Assembly: GCF_000478275.1 (NCBI RefSeq)
Contig: NZ_ASJB01000050.1
Span: 1-64,000, forward strand
Direction of reading: 5' to 3'
DNA length: 64,000 bases
From: Amycolatopsis orientalis DSM 40040 = KCTC 9412
Lineage (GTDB): Bacteria > Actinomycetota > Actinomycetes > Mycobacteriales > Pseudonocardiaceae
Position numbers and translations under genes: made by a program
The notes under the pieces: generated by a model
The model's input: the letters and a program-made list of their open reading frames with translations, nothing else
Told to the model about the DNA's origin: nothing
The model's database searches: none
Shown: positions 35,595-44,413 of the stretch, one piece after another
How the letters are laid out: each line of letters begins with the position of its first letter
Numbering within the stretch: the stretch's first letter is position 1

Positions 35595-36961
35595 CGGTCC
35601 ACTCCCCCCATGACGGGGTCGATCGAGGCGATGGCGGCGATGACGTCCGCCACCAGGCCGCCTTCGGCCATCGCGGGCATCGACTGCAGGTTCACGAAAC
35701 TCGGTTCGCGCACGTGGACCCGCAGCGGCCTGGTGCCGCCGTCGGACACGAGATGCGCCCCGAGTTCGCCACGCGGCGATTCCACCGTCGTGTACACCTG
35801 GCCCGGCGGGACCTTGAAGCCCTCGGTGACCAGCTTGAAGTGGTGGATCAGCGATTCCATCGACTGGCCCATGATCTTGCGGACGTGCTCGAGCGAGTTG
35901 CCCATGCCGTCGCTGCCGATCGAGAGCTGCGCCGGCCAGGCGACCTTCTTGTCCTCGACCATGACCGGGCCCGGCTCGAGCTTCTTCAGGCACTGCTTGA
36001 TGATCCGCAGGCTCTGGTGCATCTCCTCGACGCGGATCAGGTAGCGCGCCCAGCAGTCCGCGTCGGTCGAGGTCGGGATGTCGAACTCGAACTCGTCGTA
36101 GCGGGAGTACGGCTCGGTCTTGCGCAGGTCCCACGGGAGGCCGGCGCTGCGCAGCACCGGACCGGTGACGCCGAGCGCGAGGCAGGCGTCCACCGGCAGA
36201 TAGCCGACGCCCTTGAGCCGGTTGCGCCAGATCGGCTGACCGGTGAAGAGCTTGTCGTACAAGGGAAGCCGCTCGTCCATCGTCTTGACGAACGCGCTGA
36301 CCACCTCTTGGTAGTCGTCCGGCATGTCCTGCGCGAGGCCACCGGGCCGGATGAACGCGTGGTTCATCCGCAGGCCGGTGAGGTGCTCCAGCAGGTGCAG
36401 GACCTCTTCACGCTCACGGAAACCGAGCGTCATCGCCGTGGTGGCACCGAGTTCCATCCCGCCGGTGGCGATGTAGACCAGGTGCGAACCGATGCGGTTG
36501 ATCTCCAGCAGCATCACGCGCAGCAGTTCGGCGCGGCGCGGGGCTTGGATGCCGAGCAGCTTTTCGACGCCGAGGCAGTACGCGAGTTCGGTGGAGAGCG
36601 GCGCGAGGTAGTCCATGCGCGTCACGAAGGTGACGCCCTGGGTCCACGTGCGGTACTCGCAGTTCTTCTCGATCCCGGTGTGCAGGTAGCCGATGACCGA
36701 ACGGAGCTGGGTGACGGTCTCGCCCTCCATCTCCAGCACGAGCCGGAGCACGCCGTGCGTCGACGGGTGCTGCGGGCCCATGTTGATGACCATGCGCTCG
36801 TCGTGGCGGGAGTCCTCGATGAGGTCTTCCCAGTCACCGCCGGAGACGGTGTAGACACGGCCTTCGGTGGTCTCGCGGGAGTCGGCTTCGGGGACGCTGT
36901 TGCTGCCTTCGGGCGAAGTGTCCGTGCCGGTGGTGACGTCGGAGAGGTTTTCGGTGCTCAC
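35591..36961 (-). CDS. nuoD: NADH-quinone oxidoreductase subunit D
   Basis: The product has 456 residues. It is the 49-kDa-type subunit that lines the quinone site. MGPQHPSTHGVLRL includes the conserved His of the Q-binding loop, and GVDRMDYLAPL-type sequence (VTRMDYLAPLSTELAY) follows. It is not fused to NuoC. GTG start, overlapping nuoC by four bases. Confidence 0.96.
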   Translation of the reverse strand: MSTENLSDVTTGTDTSPEGSNSVPEADSRETTEGRVYTVSGGDWEDLIEDSRHDERMVINMGPQHPSTHGVLRLVLEMEGETVTQLRSVIGYLHTGIEKNCEYRTWTQGVTFVTRMDYLAPLSTELAYCLGVEKLLGIQAPRRAELLRVMLLEINRIGSHLVYIATGGMELGATTAMTLGFREREEVLHLLEHLTGLRMNHAFIRPGGLAQDMPDDYQEVVSAFVKTMDERLPLYDKLFTGQPIWRNRLKGVGYLPVDACLALGVTGPVLRSAGLPWDLRKTEPYSRYDEFEFDIPTSTDADCWARYLIRVEEMHQSLRIIKQCLKKLEPGPVMVEDKKVAWPAQLSIGSDGMGNSLEHVRKIMGQSMESLIHHFKLVTEGFKVPPGQVYTTVESPRGELGAHLVSDGGTRPLRVHVREPSFVNLQSMPAMAEGGLVADVIAAIASIDPVMGGVDR

Positions 36962-37731
36962 GAGTAAGACCTCCGCTGGTCCGGCGGCGGGATCTCCGCG
37001 CCCTTGTATTCGACGGGGATCCCGCCGAGCGGGTAGTCCTTGCGCTGGGGGTGACCGTCCCAGTCGTCCGGCATGAGGATGCGGGTCAGTGCCGGGTGGC
37101 CGTCGTAGACGATGCCGAACATGTCGTAGGCCTCCCGCTCCTGCCAGTCGGCGGTCGGGTAGACCCCGACCAGCGACGGGACGTGCGGGTCCTCGATGTC
37201 GAGGGTGACCTCGAGCCGGATGCGGCGGCGGTAGGTCATCGACGTGAAGTGGTAGACCGAGTGCAACCGCTGCGGGACGTCGACGCCGTAGTCCACGCCG
37301 GAGACCGAGCTGAGCAGTTCGAAGCGGAGACCGGTGTCGTCACGGAGGACCTTGGCGATCTCGACGAGGTGCTCGCGGGCGACGTAGAAGGTGATCTCGC
37401 CGCGGTCGACCGTGGTCTGCAGGACCGCGCTCGCCGGAACCTTGTTGTCCGCCAAGGCCGCGTAGAACTCGTCGGCGAATTCGTCGAACCAGCCGCCGTA
37501 CGGGCGCTCGGCCGGGGGCGGGCTGTACGCGGGGAGGCGGACGCCGCCGTAGCCGGAGGTGTCACCGGTGCCGTGGACGCCGAACATGCCCTGGCGCTCT
37601 TTACCGGTGACGACCGGTTCGGCCGGGCGGGTGCCGCGCGGTTCGAGGCCGCCTTCGGGCCGTTCGGCGCTGGACTGCTCGCCGCCGGTCTCCGGGGTTT
37701 CGGGGGAGTTTTCTTCGGGCACGTCGCTCAC
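36958..37731 (-). CDS. nuoC: NADH-quinone oxidoreductase subunit C
   Basis: The product has 257 residues. The 30-kDa subunit signature is present (YPTADWQEREAYDMFGI, then HPALTRILMPDDWDGHPQRK). An acidic, disordered N-terminus of ~45 residues is extra relative to shorter homologues. It is part of the peripheral arm beside NuoD and NuoB. GTG start in a 4-base overlap with nuoB. Confidence 0.95.
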   Translation of the reverse strand: MSDVPEENSPETPETGGEQSSAERPEGGLEPRGTRPAEPVVTGKERQGMFGVHGTGDTSGYGGVRLPAYSPPPAERPYGGWFDEFADEFYAALADNKVPASAVLQTTVDRGEITFYVAREHLVEIAKVLRDDTGLRFELLSSVSGVDYGVDVPQRLHSVYHFTSMTYRRRIRLEVTLDIEDPHVPSLVGVYPTADWQEREAYDMFGIVYDGHPALTRILMPDDWDGHPQRKDYPLGGIPVEYKGAEIPPPDQRRSYS

Positions 37732-38276
37732 TTCTTCGCGTACTTGATCGAGGAGGCGATCAGCTCGGTGCGCTCACCACTGGCGGCGCGGATCGCGGCC
37801 CGGCGGGCGTTGATCGGCTCGTCCTGGATCTTGGCGTGCAGCTTCAGGATCGCGTCGAGCAGCATCTCGGGGCGCGGCGGGCAGCCGGGGAGGTACATGT
37901 CGACCGGGACGATGTGGTCGACGCCCTGCACCACGGCGTAGTTGTTGAACATCCCGCCGGACGAGGCACAGACGCCCATCGCCAGCACCCACTTGGGTTC
38001 GGCCATCTGGTCGTAGATCTGGCGGAGCACCGGCGCCATCTTCTGCGTGACGCGGCCGGCGACGATCATCAGATCCGCCTGACGCGGCGTCGCGCTGAAG
38101 CGCTCCATGCCGAACCGGGCGATGTCGTAGCGGGAACCGCCGACGGTCATCATCTCGATCGCGCAGCAGGCGAGACCGAAGGTGGCGGGCCACATCGAGT
38201 TCTTGCGCGCCCAGTTGACCAGGCCTTCGAGGCTGGCGAGCAGGATGCCGTTGGGGAGTTTTTCTTCGAGGCCCAT
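37728..38276 (-). CDS. nuoB: NADH-quinone oxidoreductase subunit B
   Basis: The product has 182 residues. It holds the terminal [4Fe-4S] cluster N2: the tandem cysteines in GLACCAIEMM, with further ligands in GVCASSGGMFNNY and YLPGCPPRPEML. It donates electrons to quinone with NuoD. ATG start, six bases after the nuoA stop. Confidence 0.96.
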   Translation of the reverse strand: MGLEEKLPNGILLASLEGLVNWARKNSMWPATFGLACCAIEMMTVGGSRYDIARFGMERFSATPRQADLMIVAGRVTQKMAPVLRQIYDQMAEPKWVLAMGVCASSGGMFNNYAVVQGVDHIVPVDMYLPGCPPRPEMLLDAILKLHAKIQDEPINARRAAIRAASGERTELIASSIKYAKK

Positions 38277-38282
38277 GCTTCT

Positions 38283-38696
38283 CTAGTTCCAATCCAGGCC
38301 GCCGCGACGCCATACGTAGGCGTACGCGAAACCGACCGTCGCGATGAACAGCACGATCTCCACCAGGCCGAACATGCCCAGCGCGTCCGCGGAGACCGCG
38401 AACGGGTAGAGGAAGACCATCTCGATGTCGAACAGGATGAACAGCATCGCGGTGATGTAGTACGCGACCGGCATCCGGCCGCCGCCGACGACCGGCTGCG
38501 GCGACGGTTCGATACCGCATTCGTAGGCCGCGAGCTTCGCCTTGTTGGCCCGGCTCGGGCCGACGAGCGGGCCGAGCAGCACCGAGAGCACCGCGAAGCC
38601 GAGAGCGAGGACGAACAGGAGCACCAGGGGGAGGTACATGTCGAGATTGGGGACCGTCGGGGTACCGGCCTGGGCCAGCACGGGCAACATCAGCAC
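38283..38696 (-). CDS. nuoA: NADH-quinone oxidoreductase subunit A
   Basis: The product has 137 residues from GTG 38696; ATG 38690 is an equally good start. There are three membrane helices. YECGIEP and FDIEMVFLYPFAV are the family signatures around the long quinone-site loop. It is the first gene of the 14-gene operon. A candidate promoter with two Rex operators lies about 140-205 bases upstream. Confidence 0.94.
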   Translation of the reverse strand: MLMLPVLAQAGTPTVPNLDMYLPLVLLFVLALGFAVLSVLLGPLVGPSRANKAKLAAYECGIEPSPQPVVGGGRMPVAYYITAMLFILFDIEMVFLYPFAVSADALGMFGLVEIVLFIATVGFAYAYVWRRGGLDWN

Positions 38697-38834
38697 GGGG
38701 TTTTCGCCATCCTTTCCGCGCCGCTGCGGTTTTCGAGTCGGGGTTCACCGCTTCCCTCGTCGGCACCCTAAGGGACCTGGGTCACACCGCCGAGGGTTAG
38801 GCAACCCTTACGGGCCGTGCATGACGGCCCCCTT

Positions 38835-38856
38835 GCTTGTGAAATAGTTCACAAGC
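38835..38856. promoter_or_regulatory. Rex operator 1
   Basis: GCTTGTGAA-ATAG-TTCACAAGC is a perfect 9-base inverted repeat with a 4-base spacer and fits the Rex consensus TTGTGAAnnnnTTCACAA exactly. Rex is the NADH/NAD+-sensing repressor that controls respiratory genes, including nuo, in Streptomyces. Confidence 0.85.
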
Positions 38857-38869
38857 CTCCGGTCGAGGA

Positions 38870-38885
38870 TGTGAAGCGATTCACA
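38870..38885. promoter_or_regulatory. Rex operator 2
   Basis: TGTGAA-GCGA-TTCACA is a perfect inverted repeat. With the flanking bases it deviates from the full Rex consensus at one position. Its centre is 32 bases, about three DNA turns, from that of operator 1, which would allow cooperative binding on the same face. Confidence 0.8.
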
Positions 38886-38897
38886 AAGCATGGCCCG

Positions 38898-38903
38898 AGT
38901 GTA
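38898..38903 (-). promoter_or_regulatory. Candidate -10 element of the nuo promoter
   Basis: TACACT on the minus strand lies just upstream of both Rex sites, so transcripts would start near 38891 and run directly into the operators. The -35 region is weak. Another TAGGGT (38765-38770, minus strand) could serve as an internal promoter closer to nuoA. Confidence 0.35.
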
Positions 38904-39117
38904 GGACGCGACTCACATTCTTGTCCCTAGGCCCCGTGCTATAAGGCTGCCCTAACTTGACCGCACGGCCAGTACGGTTACTTCCGGCGTGCGGTATCGA
39001 TGACCTGCGACGTCGTCCCCAAGATCGAGTCCGGGAGTCCGTTTGACCACATTTGTCCTGTGACCGATACCACTGTGCGGCGTACCCGTGACTGGTCCAG
39101 ACGTGTGGCGCCACCTG

Positions 39118-39170
39118 CGCGTGAAGGCCCCCTTCCCTCGGCTGAGCCGAGGGAAGGGGGCCTTCACGCG
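39118..39170. terminator. Perfect GGCTGAGCC-core palindrome after menJ
   Basis: Two perfect 26-base arms (39118-39143 and 39145-39170) meet at a single central G. The sequence runs from CGCGTGAAGG through CTCGGCTGAGCCGAG to CCTTCACGCG. It begins 13 bases beyond the menJ stop. Its sister copy is at 22692-22745. Confidence 0.85.
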
Positions 39171-39183
39171 AGGTACGAAAGGG

Positions 39184-40470
39184 TCAGCGCGGGGAGGGGG
39201 TGGCTCGCGCCAAGGCGGCGATGAGGCGGTCCACGCCGTCCCCGCCCTTCGCGTCGTAGCAGCCCGAAAGTCCCTTGTAGACCAGCGGAAGGATCGAGTT
39301 GATCCGCAGCCCGTACTTCGTCGCGGCGTGCATGACCTTCGGCTTCCCGATCAGCTTCGCGAACACGTTGCCGAGCCGGTAGTAGCCGCCCATCAGCTCG
39401 CCGACGGCGCGCGGGTAGCCCTCCAGGGCCCGCTCACGCGACGGTCCCTCACGCCGCGCCAAGGCCTGCACGACGAACTCCGACGCCAGCTGCGCGGACT
39501 CCATCGCGGCCGAGATGCCCTCGCCGTTGAACGGGCTGACCATGCCGCCGGCGTCGCCGAGCAGCAGCAGGCCGTCGCGGTAGTGCGGGGTGCGGTTGAA
39601 GCCCATCGGGAGACCGGCGCCGCCGACCTTGCCGATGGCGTTCTCCTCGCGGTAGCCCCATTCCTCGGGCGTCCCGTCGAGCCACTGGCGCAGCAGCGCG
39701 CGGTAGTCGGTGCTGCGGAACGCGGCCGACGTCGACAGCATGCCGAGGCCGACGTTCACCGTGCCGTCGCCCAGCGGGAACGCCCAGCCGTAACCGGGGA
39801 GCAGCTTCGGGTCGCGCGGATCGCTGCGGTCCCACAGCTCCAGGTGGCCCTCGATGAACGGGTCGTCGTGGCGCGGGCTCTTGTAGTACTGCCGGACCGC
39901 GACACCCATCGGGCGCTTCTCGTTCTTCTGGATGCCGACGCTCAGCGCCAGCCGCGCCGAGACGCCGTCGCAGGCCAGTACCAGCGGAGCGCGGTAGCTC
40001 ACCGGGGTCTTCTCGGGGCCGACCTTCGCCTCGACGCCGATCACGCGACCGGCCGGGCTGGTGATCGCGCCGGTGACGGTCGTGCGCTCGTACAGCCGCG
40101 CGCCCGCCTTGACCGCGGTCTTCGCGAGCAGGTCGTCGAAGTCCTGACGGGTCCGTGAAACGCCGTACGGCGGGTAGCTCGTCAGGTCGGGCCAGTCGAG
40201 TTCCAGCGTCAGCTCGCCGGTGAGGATCCGCAGGCCGCGGCTGTGCACCCAGCCCGCGTCCTCGCTGGTGTCGATGCCCAGGTCGATGAGCTGCTTGACA
40301 CCGCGCGGGGTCAGCCCGTCGCCGCACACCTTCTCGCGCGGGAACTCGGTCTTCTCCAGCAGCAGCACGTCGACGCCCGCGCGGGCGAGGTACGTGGCGG
40401 CGGTGGAGCCGGCCGGTCCGGCACCGACGACGATGACTTCGGCGTCGTGGTCTGCGTTGCGACGGGTCAT
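39184..40470 (-). CDS. menJ: Menaquinone side-chain reductase (geranylgeranyl reductase family)
   Basis: The product has 428 residues from ATG 40470; the longer open frame upstream is antisense of menG. It is an FAD-dependent oxidoreductase with the Rossmann motif VIVVGAGPAGSTAA, then VCGDGLTPRGV, and the second FAD motif LLLGDAGGMVSPFNGEGI. Homologues (Rv0561c, MenJ) saturate one isoprene unit of menaquinone. The gene follows menG by two bases, which supports that role over chlorophyll or archaeal-lipid reduction. It is probably membrane-associated. Confidence 0.88.
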   Translation of the reverse strand: MTRRNADHDAEVIVVGAGPAGSTAATYLARAGVDVLLLEKTEFPREKVCGDGLTPRGVKQLIDLGIDTSEDAGWVHSRGLRILTGELTLELDWPDLTSYPPYGVSRTRQDFDDLLAKTAVKAGARLYERTTVTGAITSPAGRVIGVEAKVGPEKTPVSYRAPLVLACDGVSARLALSVGIQKNEKRPMGVAVRQYYKSPRHDDPFIEGHLELWDRSDPRDPKLLPGYGWAFPLGDGTVNVGLGMLSTSAAFRSTDYRALLRQWLDGTPEEWGYREENAIGKVGGAGLPMGFNRTPHYRDGLLLLGDAGGMVSPFNGEGISAAMESAQLASEFVVQALARREGPSRERALEGYPRAVGELMGGYYRLGNVFAKLIGKPKVMHAATKYGLRINSILPLVYKGLSGCYDAKGGDGVDRLIAALARATPSPR

Positions 40471-40472
40471 GC

Positions 40473-41225
40473 TTACGAATCTACAGTCGAGCGAAGCTCG
40501 TCCGTTGAGGGTGGCGGTGGGGAGGAAGGCGGAGCTACAGAGGGCTTCTTCGCACGGTGGATGGCGACGACGCCGAACGTGAGGTTCAGCCATTCCACCT
40601 CGGTCCACCCGGCGCTCGCGATGATCTCGCCCAGCGTCCGCTGGTCCGGCCACGCCAGCATGGATTCGGCCAGGTAGGAGTAGGCCTCGGGGTTCGTCGA
40701 GGTCCGGCTGCCGACCCAGGTGAGCAGCCGCAGGATGAACTTGCGGTGCAGGAACCGGATCGGCGGGAATGTGGGCGTCGACACTTCGCAGATCACCAGT
40801 CGCCCACCCGGTTTGACCACGCGCGCGATCTCGGTGAGCGCCGCCTTGGTGTCGACGAAGTTCCGCAGCGCGAGCGAGATGGTCACCGCGTCGAAGCTCT
40901 CGTCCGCGAACGGCAGCTTCAACGCGTCGGCGGCCACCATCGGGACGCCGCGGTGCTTGCCCGCCTTGAGCATGCCGACCGAGAAGTCCGCGGCCAGGCA
41001 CCAGGCCCCGTTGCGCGCGTACTCGACGGTGGACACGCCGGTGCCCGCCGCGAGGTCCAGCACCTTCTCGCCGCGTTTGGCGTCCAGCACCCGGGCGGTG
41101 GTGGTGCGCCAGCGGCGGTCGAAGCCGAAGGTCATGAACGAATTCGCGCGGTCGTAGCCATCCGCGACGTCGTCGAACATGGCGGCGACTTCGTGCGGAT
41201 CCTTGTCAAGACTCGCTCGGGACAT
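40473..41225 (-). CDS. menG: Demethylmenaquinone methyltransferase
   Basis: The product has 250 residues and is the UbiE/COQ5 class I methyltransferase. VLDLAAGTGVSTVEYA is the SAM-binding motif I; VAADALKLPFADESFDAVTI and VVKPGGRLVICE follow. It methylates demethylmenaquinone in the last step of menaquinone synthesis, since no ubiquinone genes occur here. The Pro/Ser-rich last ~25 residues are extra. Directly followed by menJ. Confidence 0.92.
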   Translation of the reverse strand: MSRASLDKDPHEVAAMFDDVADGYDRANSFMTFGFDRRWRTTTARVLDAKRGEKVLDLAAGTGVSTVEYARNGAWCLAADFSVGMLKAGKHRGVPMVAADALKLPFADESFDAVTISLALRNFVDTKAALTEIARVVKPGGRLVICEVSTPTFPPIRFLHRKFILRLLTWVGSRTSTNPEAYSYLAESMLAWPDQRTLGEIIASAGWTEVEWLNLTFGVVAIHRAKKPSVAPPSSPPPPSTDELRSTVDS

Positions 41226-41296
41226 ACCCGAACACTACTTCGCGAACCCTGAGGGGCGCCGTCGGCCAAGCAGGAGCAAAGCGGCGCCCCGTAGGT

Positions 41297-42067
41297 TCAC
41301 CTGGTCCGGTTCAGCAAGGCCGGGGCACGGTGCGCACCGGCCCTCGCCGCTTCACCGGCGAGGATCCGCCGCTCCAGCAACCGCAGTTCCGGCCCCGGTT
41401 CGAGGCCGAGCTGATCGATCGAGACCCGGCGCGCCCGCCGGTACGCCGCCAGCGCGTCGGACGTGCGCCCGGCCCGCCACAGAGCGTCCATCAGGAGGTA
41501 CTGGGCACGCTGCCGCAGCGGATGCCGCCGCACCAGACCGGCCAGCTCGACGGCCGCGCTCGCGTGCCGTCCGAGATCGAGTTCGGCCTGGTAGAGCTCT
41601 TCGAGCAGGACAAGGCGGTACTCCGAAAGGCGCATCGTCTCGTCCGAAAGCAGGGGGACGTCCAGGCCCTCGTAGGGCGCGCCGTGCCAATGCGTGAGCG
41701 CCTGCCGGATCAGCGAAGCCCGCTGGGCGGGGTCGGTGGACTTCAGTGCCTGACCCGCCAGCGTCTCGAAGGTCTCGACGTCGAGTTCGCCGGGGTGGAC
41801 CTCCAGCCGGTAGCCGCCGTTGTCGAAGCCGATCCGTTCGGCCTCGGGCAAGGCCTGCCGCAGCTTGTGGACGTGCCAGTGCAGCTTCGGCACCGCCCGC
41901 GGCTCCCACCGGCTCTCCCACAGTGCCTCGGTGAGCACGTCCACCGGGACGAAGGTGTTCGCCCTCACCAGCAGCACGCCGAGCAGCGTTCTCCTCATCC
42001 GGCCGCCCAGCGGTACCGACCGCGGACCGGAAGAGATGGTGAACGTTCCCAGTACTTCGAACCTCAC
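41297..42067 (-). CDS. BTAD-domain (SARP/AfsR-type) transcriptional regulator
   Basis: The product has 256 residues from GTG 42067, which has GAGAGGA upstream. The N-terminal OmpR-like winged helix (MRFEVLGTFTISSGPRSVPL, then RRTLLGVLLVRANTFVPVDV) is followed by the bacterial transcriptional activation domain (~95-245, helical repeats ending RRARRVSIDQLGLEPGPELR). Small SARPs of this kind usually activate antibiotic clusters, but none is next to it. It lies between menG and the glycosyltransferases on the same strand with gaps of about 70-80 bases, so it is probably transcribed separately. Confidence 0.85.
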   Translation of the reverse strand: MRFEVLGTFTISSGPRSVPLGGRMRRTLLGVLLVRANTFVPVDVLTEALWESRWEPRAVPKLHWHVHKLRQALPEAERIGFDNGGYRLEVHPGELDVETFETLAGQALKSTDPAQRASLIRQALTHWHGAPYEGLDVPLLSDETMRLSEYRLVLLEELYQAELDLGRHASAAVELAGLVRRHPLRQRAQYLLMDALWRAGRTSDALAAYRRARRVSIDQLGLEPGPELRLLERRILAGEAARAGAHRAPALLNRTR

Positions 42068-42146
42068 GTGCCGTCCTCTCGCTCGATGGCGTGAGGGGAC
42101 GATGAATGCCGGTTGTACAAATTGGATACAAATGATCTTGGTGTGA

Positions 42147-43250
42147 TCAGGCGAGCGCGGAGAGCATCCCCTGGACCGACCGCGGCCAGGCGAATTCCTC
42201 CGCGCGCGCCCGCGCCGCCGCGCGCCGCGCGTCTTCGGGACTCTCCAGTAAGCCGGTGACGGCGCCCGCGAACGCCGGGGCGTGATCGTCGACGGCCTCG
42301 CCGCAGCCGGGGCGCACGATCTCCCGCAGCGCCGACGACGCCGAGACCACCACCGGCGTCCCCGAGGCGAGCGCCTCCAGCGCCGCCAGCCCGAACGTCT
42401 CGTGGGGACCGGGCGCAAGGGAGACGTCCGCGCTGGCCAGCAGCCGGGCGACGTCGCCGCGGCCGGAGAGGAAGCCGAGGAAGGTCACCGGAAGCCCGCG
42501 CGCCCGCCGTTCCAGCGCCCGCCGCCGGGGCCCGTCGCCCGCGATCACGAGCCGCACCCGGTGTCCTGCGTCGGTCAGCTCGGCGACGGTGTCCACGCTG
42601 CGTTCGACGTGCTTCTCCGGCGACAGACGTCCACAGTGGACGAGCAGGGCGTCCGCGTTCCCGGACAGCGTGTGCCGCCAACCGTCGTCACGCCGGGCGG
42701 GGGCGAACGTCGCCAGATCGACGCCGAGCGGGACGCGGCGCACGTTCGGCGCGGCGATCCGGTCGAATTCCGCGCGGGCGAACGCCGTCGTGCAGACGAC
42801 CGTGTCGTAGCGCCGCGCCATCCGCCGGTTCGCGACGTCCGCGACGCGCCGCGCGACGGGCTCGGGCATGAGGAACTGCTCCAGCAGCCTGTCGAGCCGC
42901 TCGTGGGAGATGACCATGCTGGGCACGCCGTTGCGCCGTGCCCAGACGCCCATACCGCGCAGCGTGAGCCTGTCGGACACTTCGAGCCTGTCCGGCTCCA
43001 GGCGTTCCAGCACCGCGCGCACCCGGTGCGGATCGACCGCGCGATAGCCACCGGTGCCCGGGATCTGCGGCGCCAGAAGGGAAAATCGGCGTACTCCCGA
43101 GGGCAGCATCTCGTCCGCGTAGCGCCGCCCGGGCACCACGAGGGTCACCTGATGCCCACTGGCCACGTAGCCCGCGCCGAGGTGGTGCAACGCCGTCCGC
43201 AGCCCACCCGAACGCGGCCCGTAGAAATTGGCCAGCTGGATGATGTGCAT
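42147..43250 (-). CDS. GT4-family glycosyltransferase
   Basis: The product has 367 residues and a GT-B fold. The N-terminal start is QLANFYGPRSGGLRTALHHL. The donor-site segment is GRLSPEKHVERSVDTV, followed by GPHETFGLAALEALASGTPV with the conserved ExxxxxxxE pattern. No membrane helix is seen, so it works at the cytoplasmic face. It begins one base after the mgtA-like gene, so the two form an operon. A mannosyltransferase acting on phosphatidylinositol mannoside or another glycolipid is plausible; donor and acceptor are unknown. Confidence 0.8.
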   Translation of the reverse strand: MHIIQLANFYGPRSGGLRTALHHLGAGYVASGHQVTLVVPGRRYADEMLPSGVRRFSLLAPQIPGTGGYRAVDPHRVRAVLERLEPDRLEVSDRLTLRGMGVWARRNGVPSMVISHERLDRLLEQFLMPEPVARRVADVANRRMARRYDTVVCTTAFARAEFDRIAAPNVRRVPLGVDLATFAPARRDDGWRHTLSGNADALLVHCGRLSPEKHVERSVDTVAELTDAGHRVRLVIAGDGPRRRALERRARGLPVTFLGFLSGRGDVARLLASADVSLAPGPHETFGLAALEALASGTPVVVSASSALREIVRPGCGEAVDDHAPAFAGAVTGLLESPEDARRAAARARAEEFAWPRSVQGMLSALA

Positions 43251-43251
43251 T

Positions 43252-44370
43252 TCAGGCCGCGCGCGCGACTTTGCCCTGGACGGCCTCGTAGTGGCCGACC
43301 AGTTCCCGGCAGACGGCGGGCCAGGTCCGGCCGAGCACCACCTTGCGCGCCTTCTCCCCCAGCCTGGCGCGCAGCGCGTCGTCGCGCAGGTCGTCGACCT
43401 TCTCCACCAGCGCTTTCGCGAAGCCGTCCCGATCGGCGGGCAGCAGATAGCCGGTGCGGCCCGGGAGGACCAGGTCCTTCGGGCCGCCCGCGTCCGGCGC
43501 GAGCACCGGCAGTCCGGACGCCATCGCCTCCTGGACGGCCTGGCAGAACGTCTCGTGCGGTCCTGTGTGGACGAAGACGTCGAGGCTCGCGTACGCGGCG
43601 GAAAGCTCTTCGCCGTATCGGGCGCCGAGGAAGGCGGCGCCCGGAATCCGCTCGCGCAGCATCGGCAGCTCCGGCCCGTCCCCGACGACGACCACGCGGA
43701 CCCCGTCGACCCCGGCGAGCGCGGTCAGCCGCTCGACCTCCTTCTCGGGCGCGAGCCTGCCGACGAAACCGACCAGCAGTTCCCCGTTCGGCGCCAGTTC
43801 GGCACGCAGCGCGGGGTCGGCGTGCACCGGCGAGAACCGCTCGATGTCGACGCCACGGGCCCAGCGGTGCACCCGCGGGATCCCGTGCAGCCTCAGCTGT
43901 TCCACCGAATCCGACGACGGCGCGAGCGTGCGGTCGGCCCGCGAGTGCAGGCGGCGCACCCAGCGCCAGGCCGCGCGGGCGGCGATGCCGAAGCCGTACG
44001 CGGCGGCGAAACCGGCGATGTCGGTCTGATACACCGCGATGCACGGCACCCGCAGCCGTCTGGCCGCGGCGAGCCCTCGGGCGCCGACCACGAACGGCGA
44101 GGCCAGATGCACCACGTCCGGCCCGAAATCGGCCAGCGCGGTCAGCACCGTCCGGGTCGGCACGCCGACCGGGAGGGAGTTCACGCCGGGGAAGTCGAGG
44201 GCGGGGATGCGCACGACCGGGGCGCCGAGGTACTCCCCGGGGCCCGGCCCGGGGGCGATGATCAGCACGTCGTGCGCGCGGTCGCGGAGGTGTTCCACGA
44301 CGCGGAGCACGGAGTTGGTCACGCCGTTCACCTGGGGCAGGAAACTTTCGGTGACTATCGCGACTCGCAC
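43252..44370 (-). CDS. mgtA: GDP-mannose-dependent alpha-mannosyltransferase, MgtA-like
   Basis: The product has 372 residues from GTG 44370, matching the family start (VRVAIVTESFLPQVNGVTNS); a frame start at 44403 is possible. It is a GT4 enzyme with GRLAPEKEVERLTAL and GPHETFCQAVQEAMASGLPV as donor-site motifs. In Mycobacterium and Corynebacterium the homologue (Rv0557) mannosylates a glucuronosyl diacylglycerol to start a lipomannan-like glycolipid. Synteny with menD-DUF3592-mgtA-menG supports the call. The upstream region carries an imperfect inverted repeat. Confidence 0.85.
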   Translation of the reverse strand: MRVAIVTESFLPQVNGVTNSVLRVVEHLRDRAHDVLIIAPGPGPGEYLGAPVVRIPALDFPGVNSLPVGVPTRTVLTALADFGPDVVHLASPFVVGARGLAAARRLRVPCIAVYQTDIAGFAAAYGFGIAARAAWRWVRRLHSRADRTLAPSSDSVEQLRLHGIPRVHRWARGVDIERFSPVHADPALRAELAPNGELLVGFVGRLAPEKEVERLTALAGVDGVRVVVVGDGPELPMLRERIPGAAFLGARYGEELSAAYASLDVFVHTGPHETFCQAVQEAMASGLPVLAPDAGGPKDLVLPGRTGYLLPADRDGFAKALVEKVDDLRDDALRARLGEKARKVVLGRTWPAVCRELVGHYEAVQGKVARAA

Positions 44371-44413
44371 GGGGTCACTGTCGCATCCGGTTGTGACACC
44401 CACCCCAACAGAA

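Larger units (their letters stand above)
38697..39183. other. Regulatory region upstream of nuoA
   Basis: This 487-base gap without a convincing gene holds, from nuoA outwards, a leader of about 140 bases, two Rex-type operators (38835-38885), a candidate -10 element, an AT-richer stretch (38930-39000) and the long palindrome 39118-39170 after menJ. Short plus-strand frames here have no family resemblance. Confidence 0.7.

Noticed and set aside
35595..36134. Long N-terminal extension of NuoE
   Set aside because: It would run entirely within nuoD in another frame. The TTGA overlap at 35591-35594 explains the start, and NuoE similarity begins after it.
39000..39224. Small plus-strand gene between nuoA and menJ
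   Set aside because: The frame runs into the long palindrome and the menJ 3' end, has no ribosome binding site and no recognisable product.
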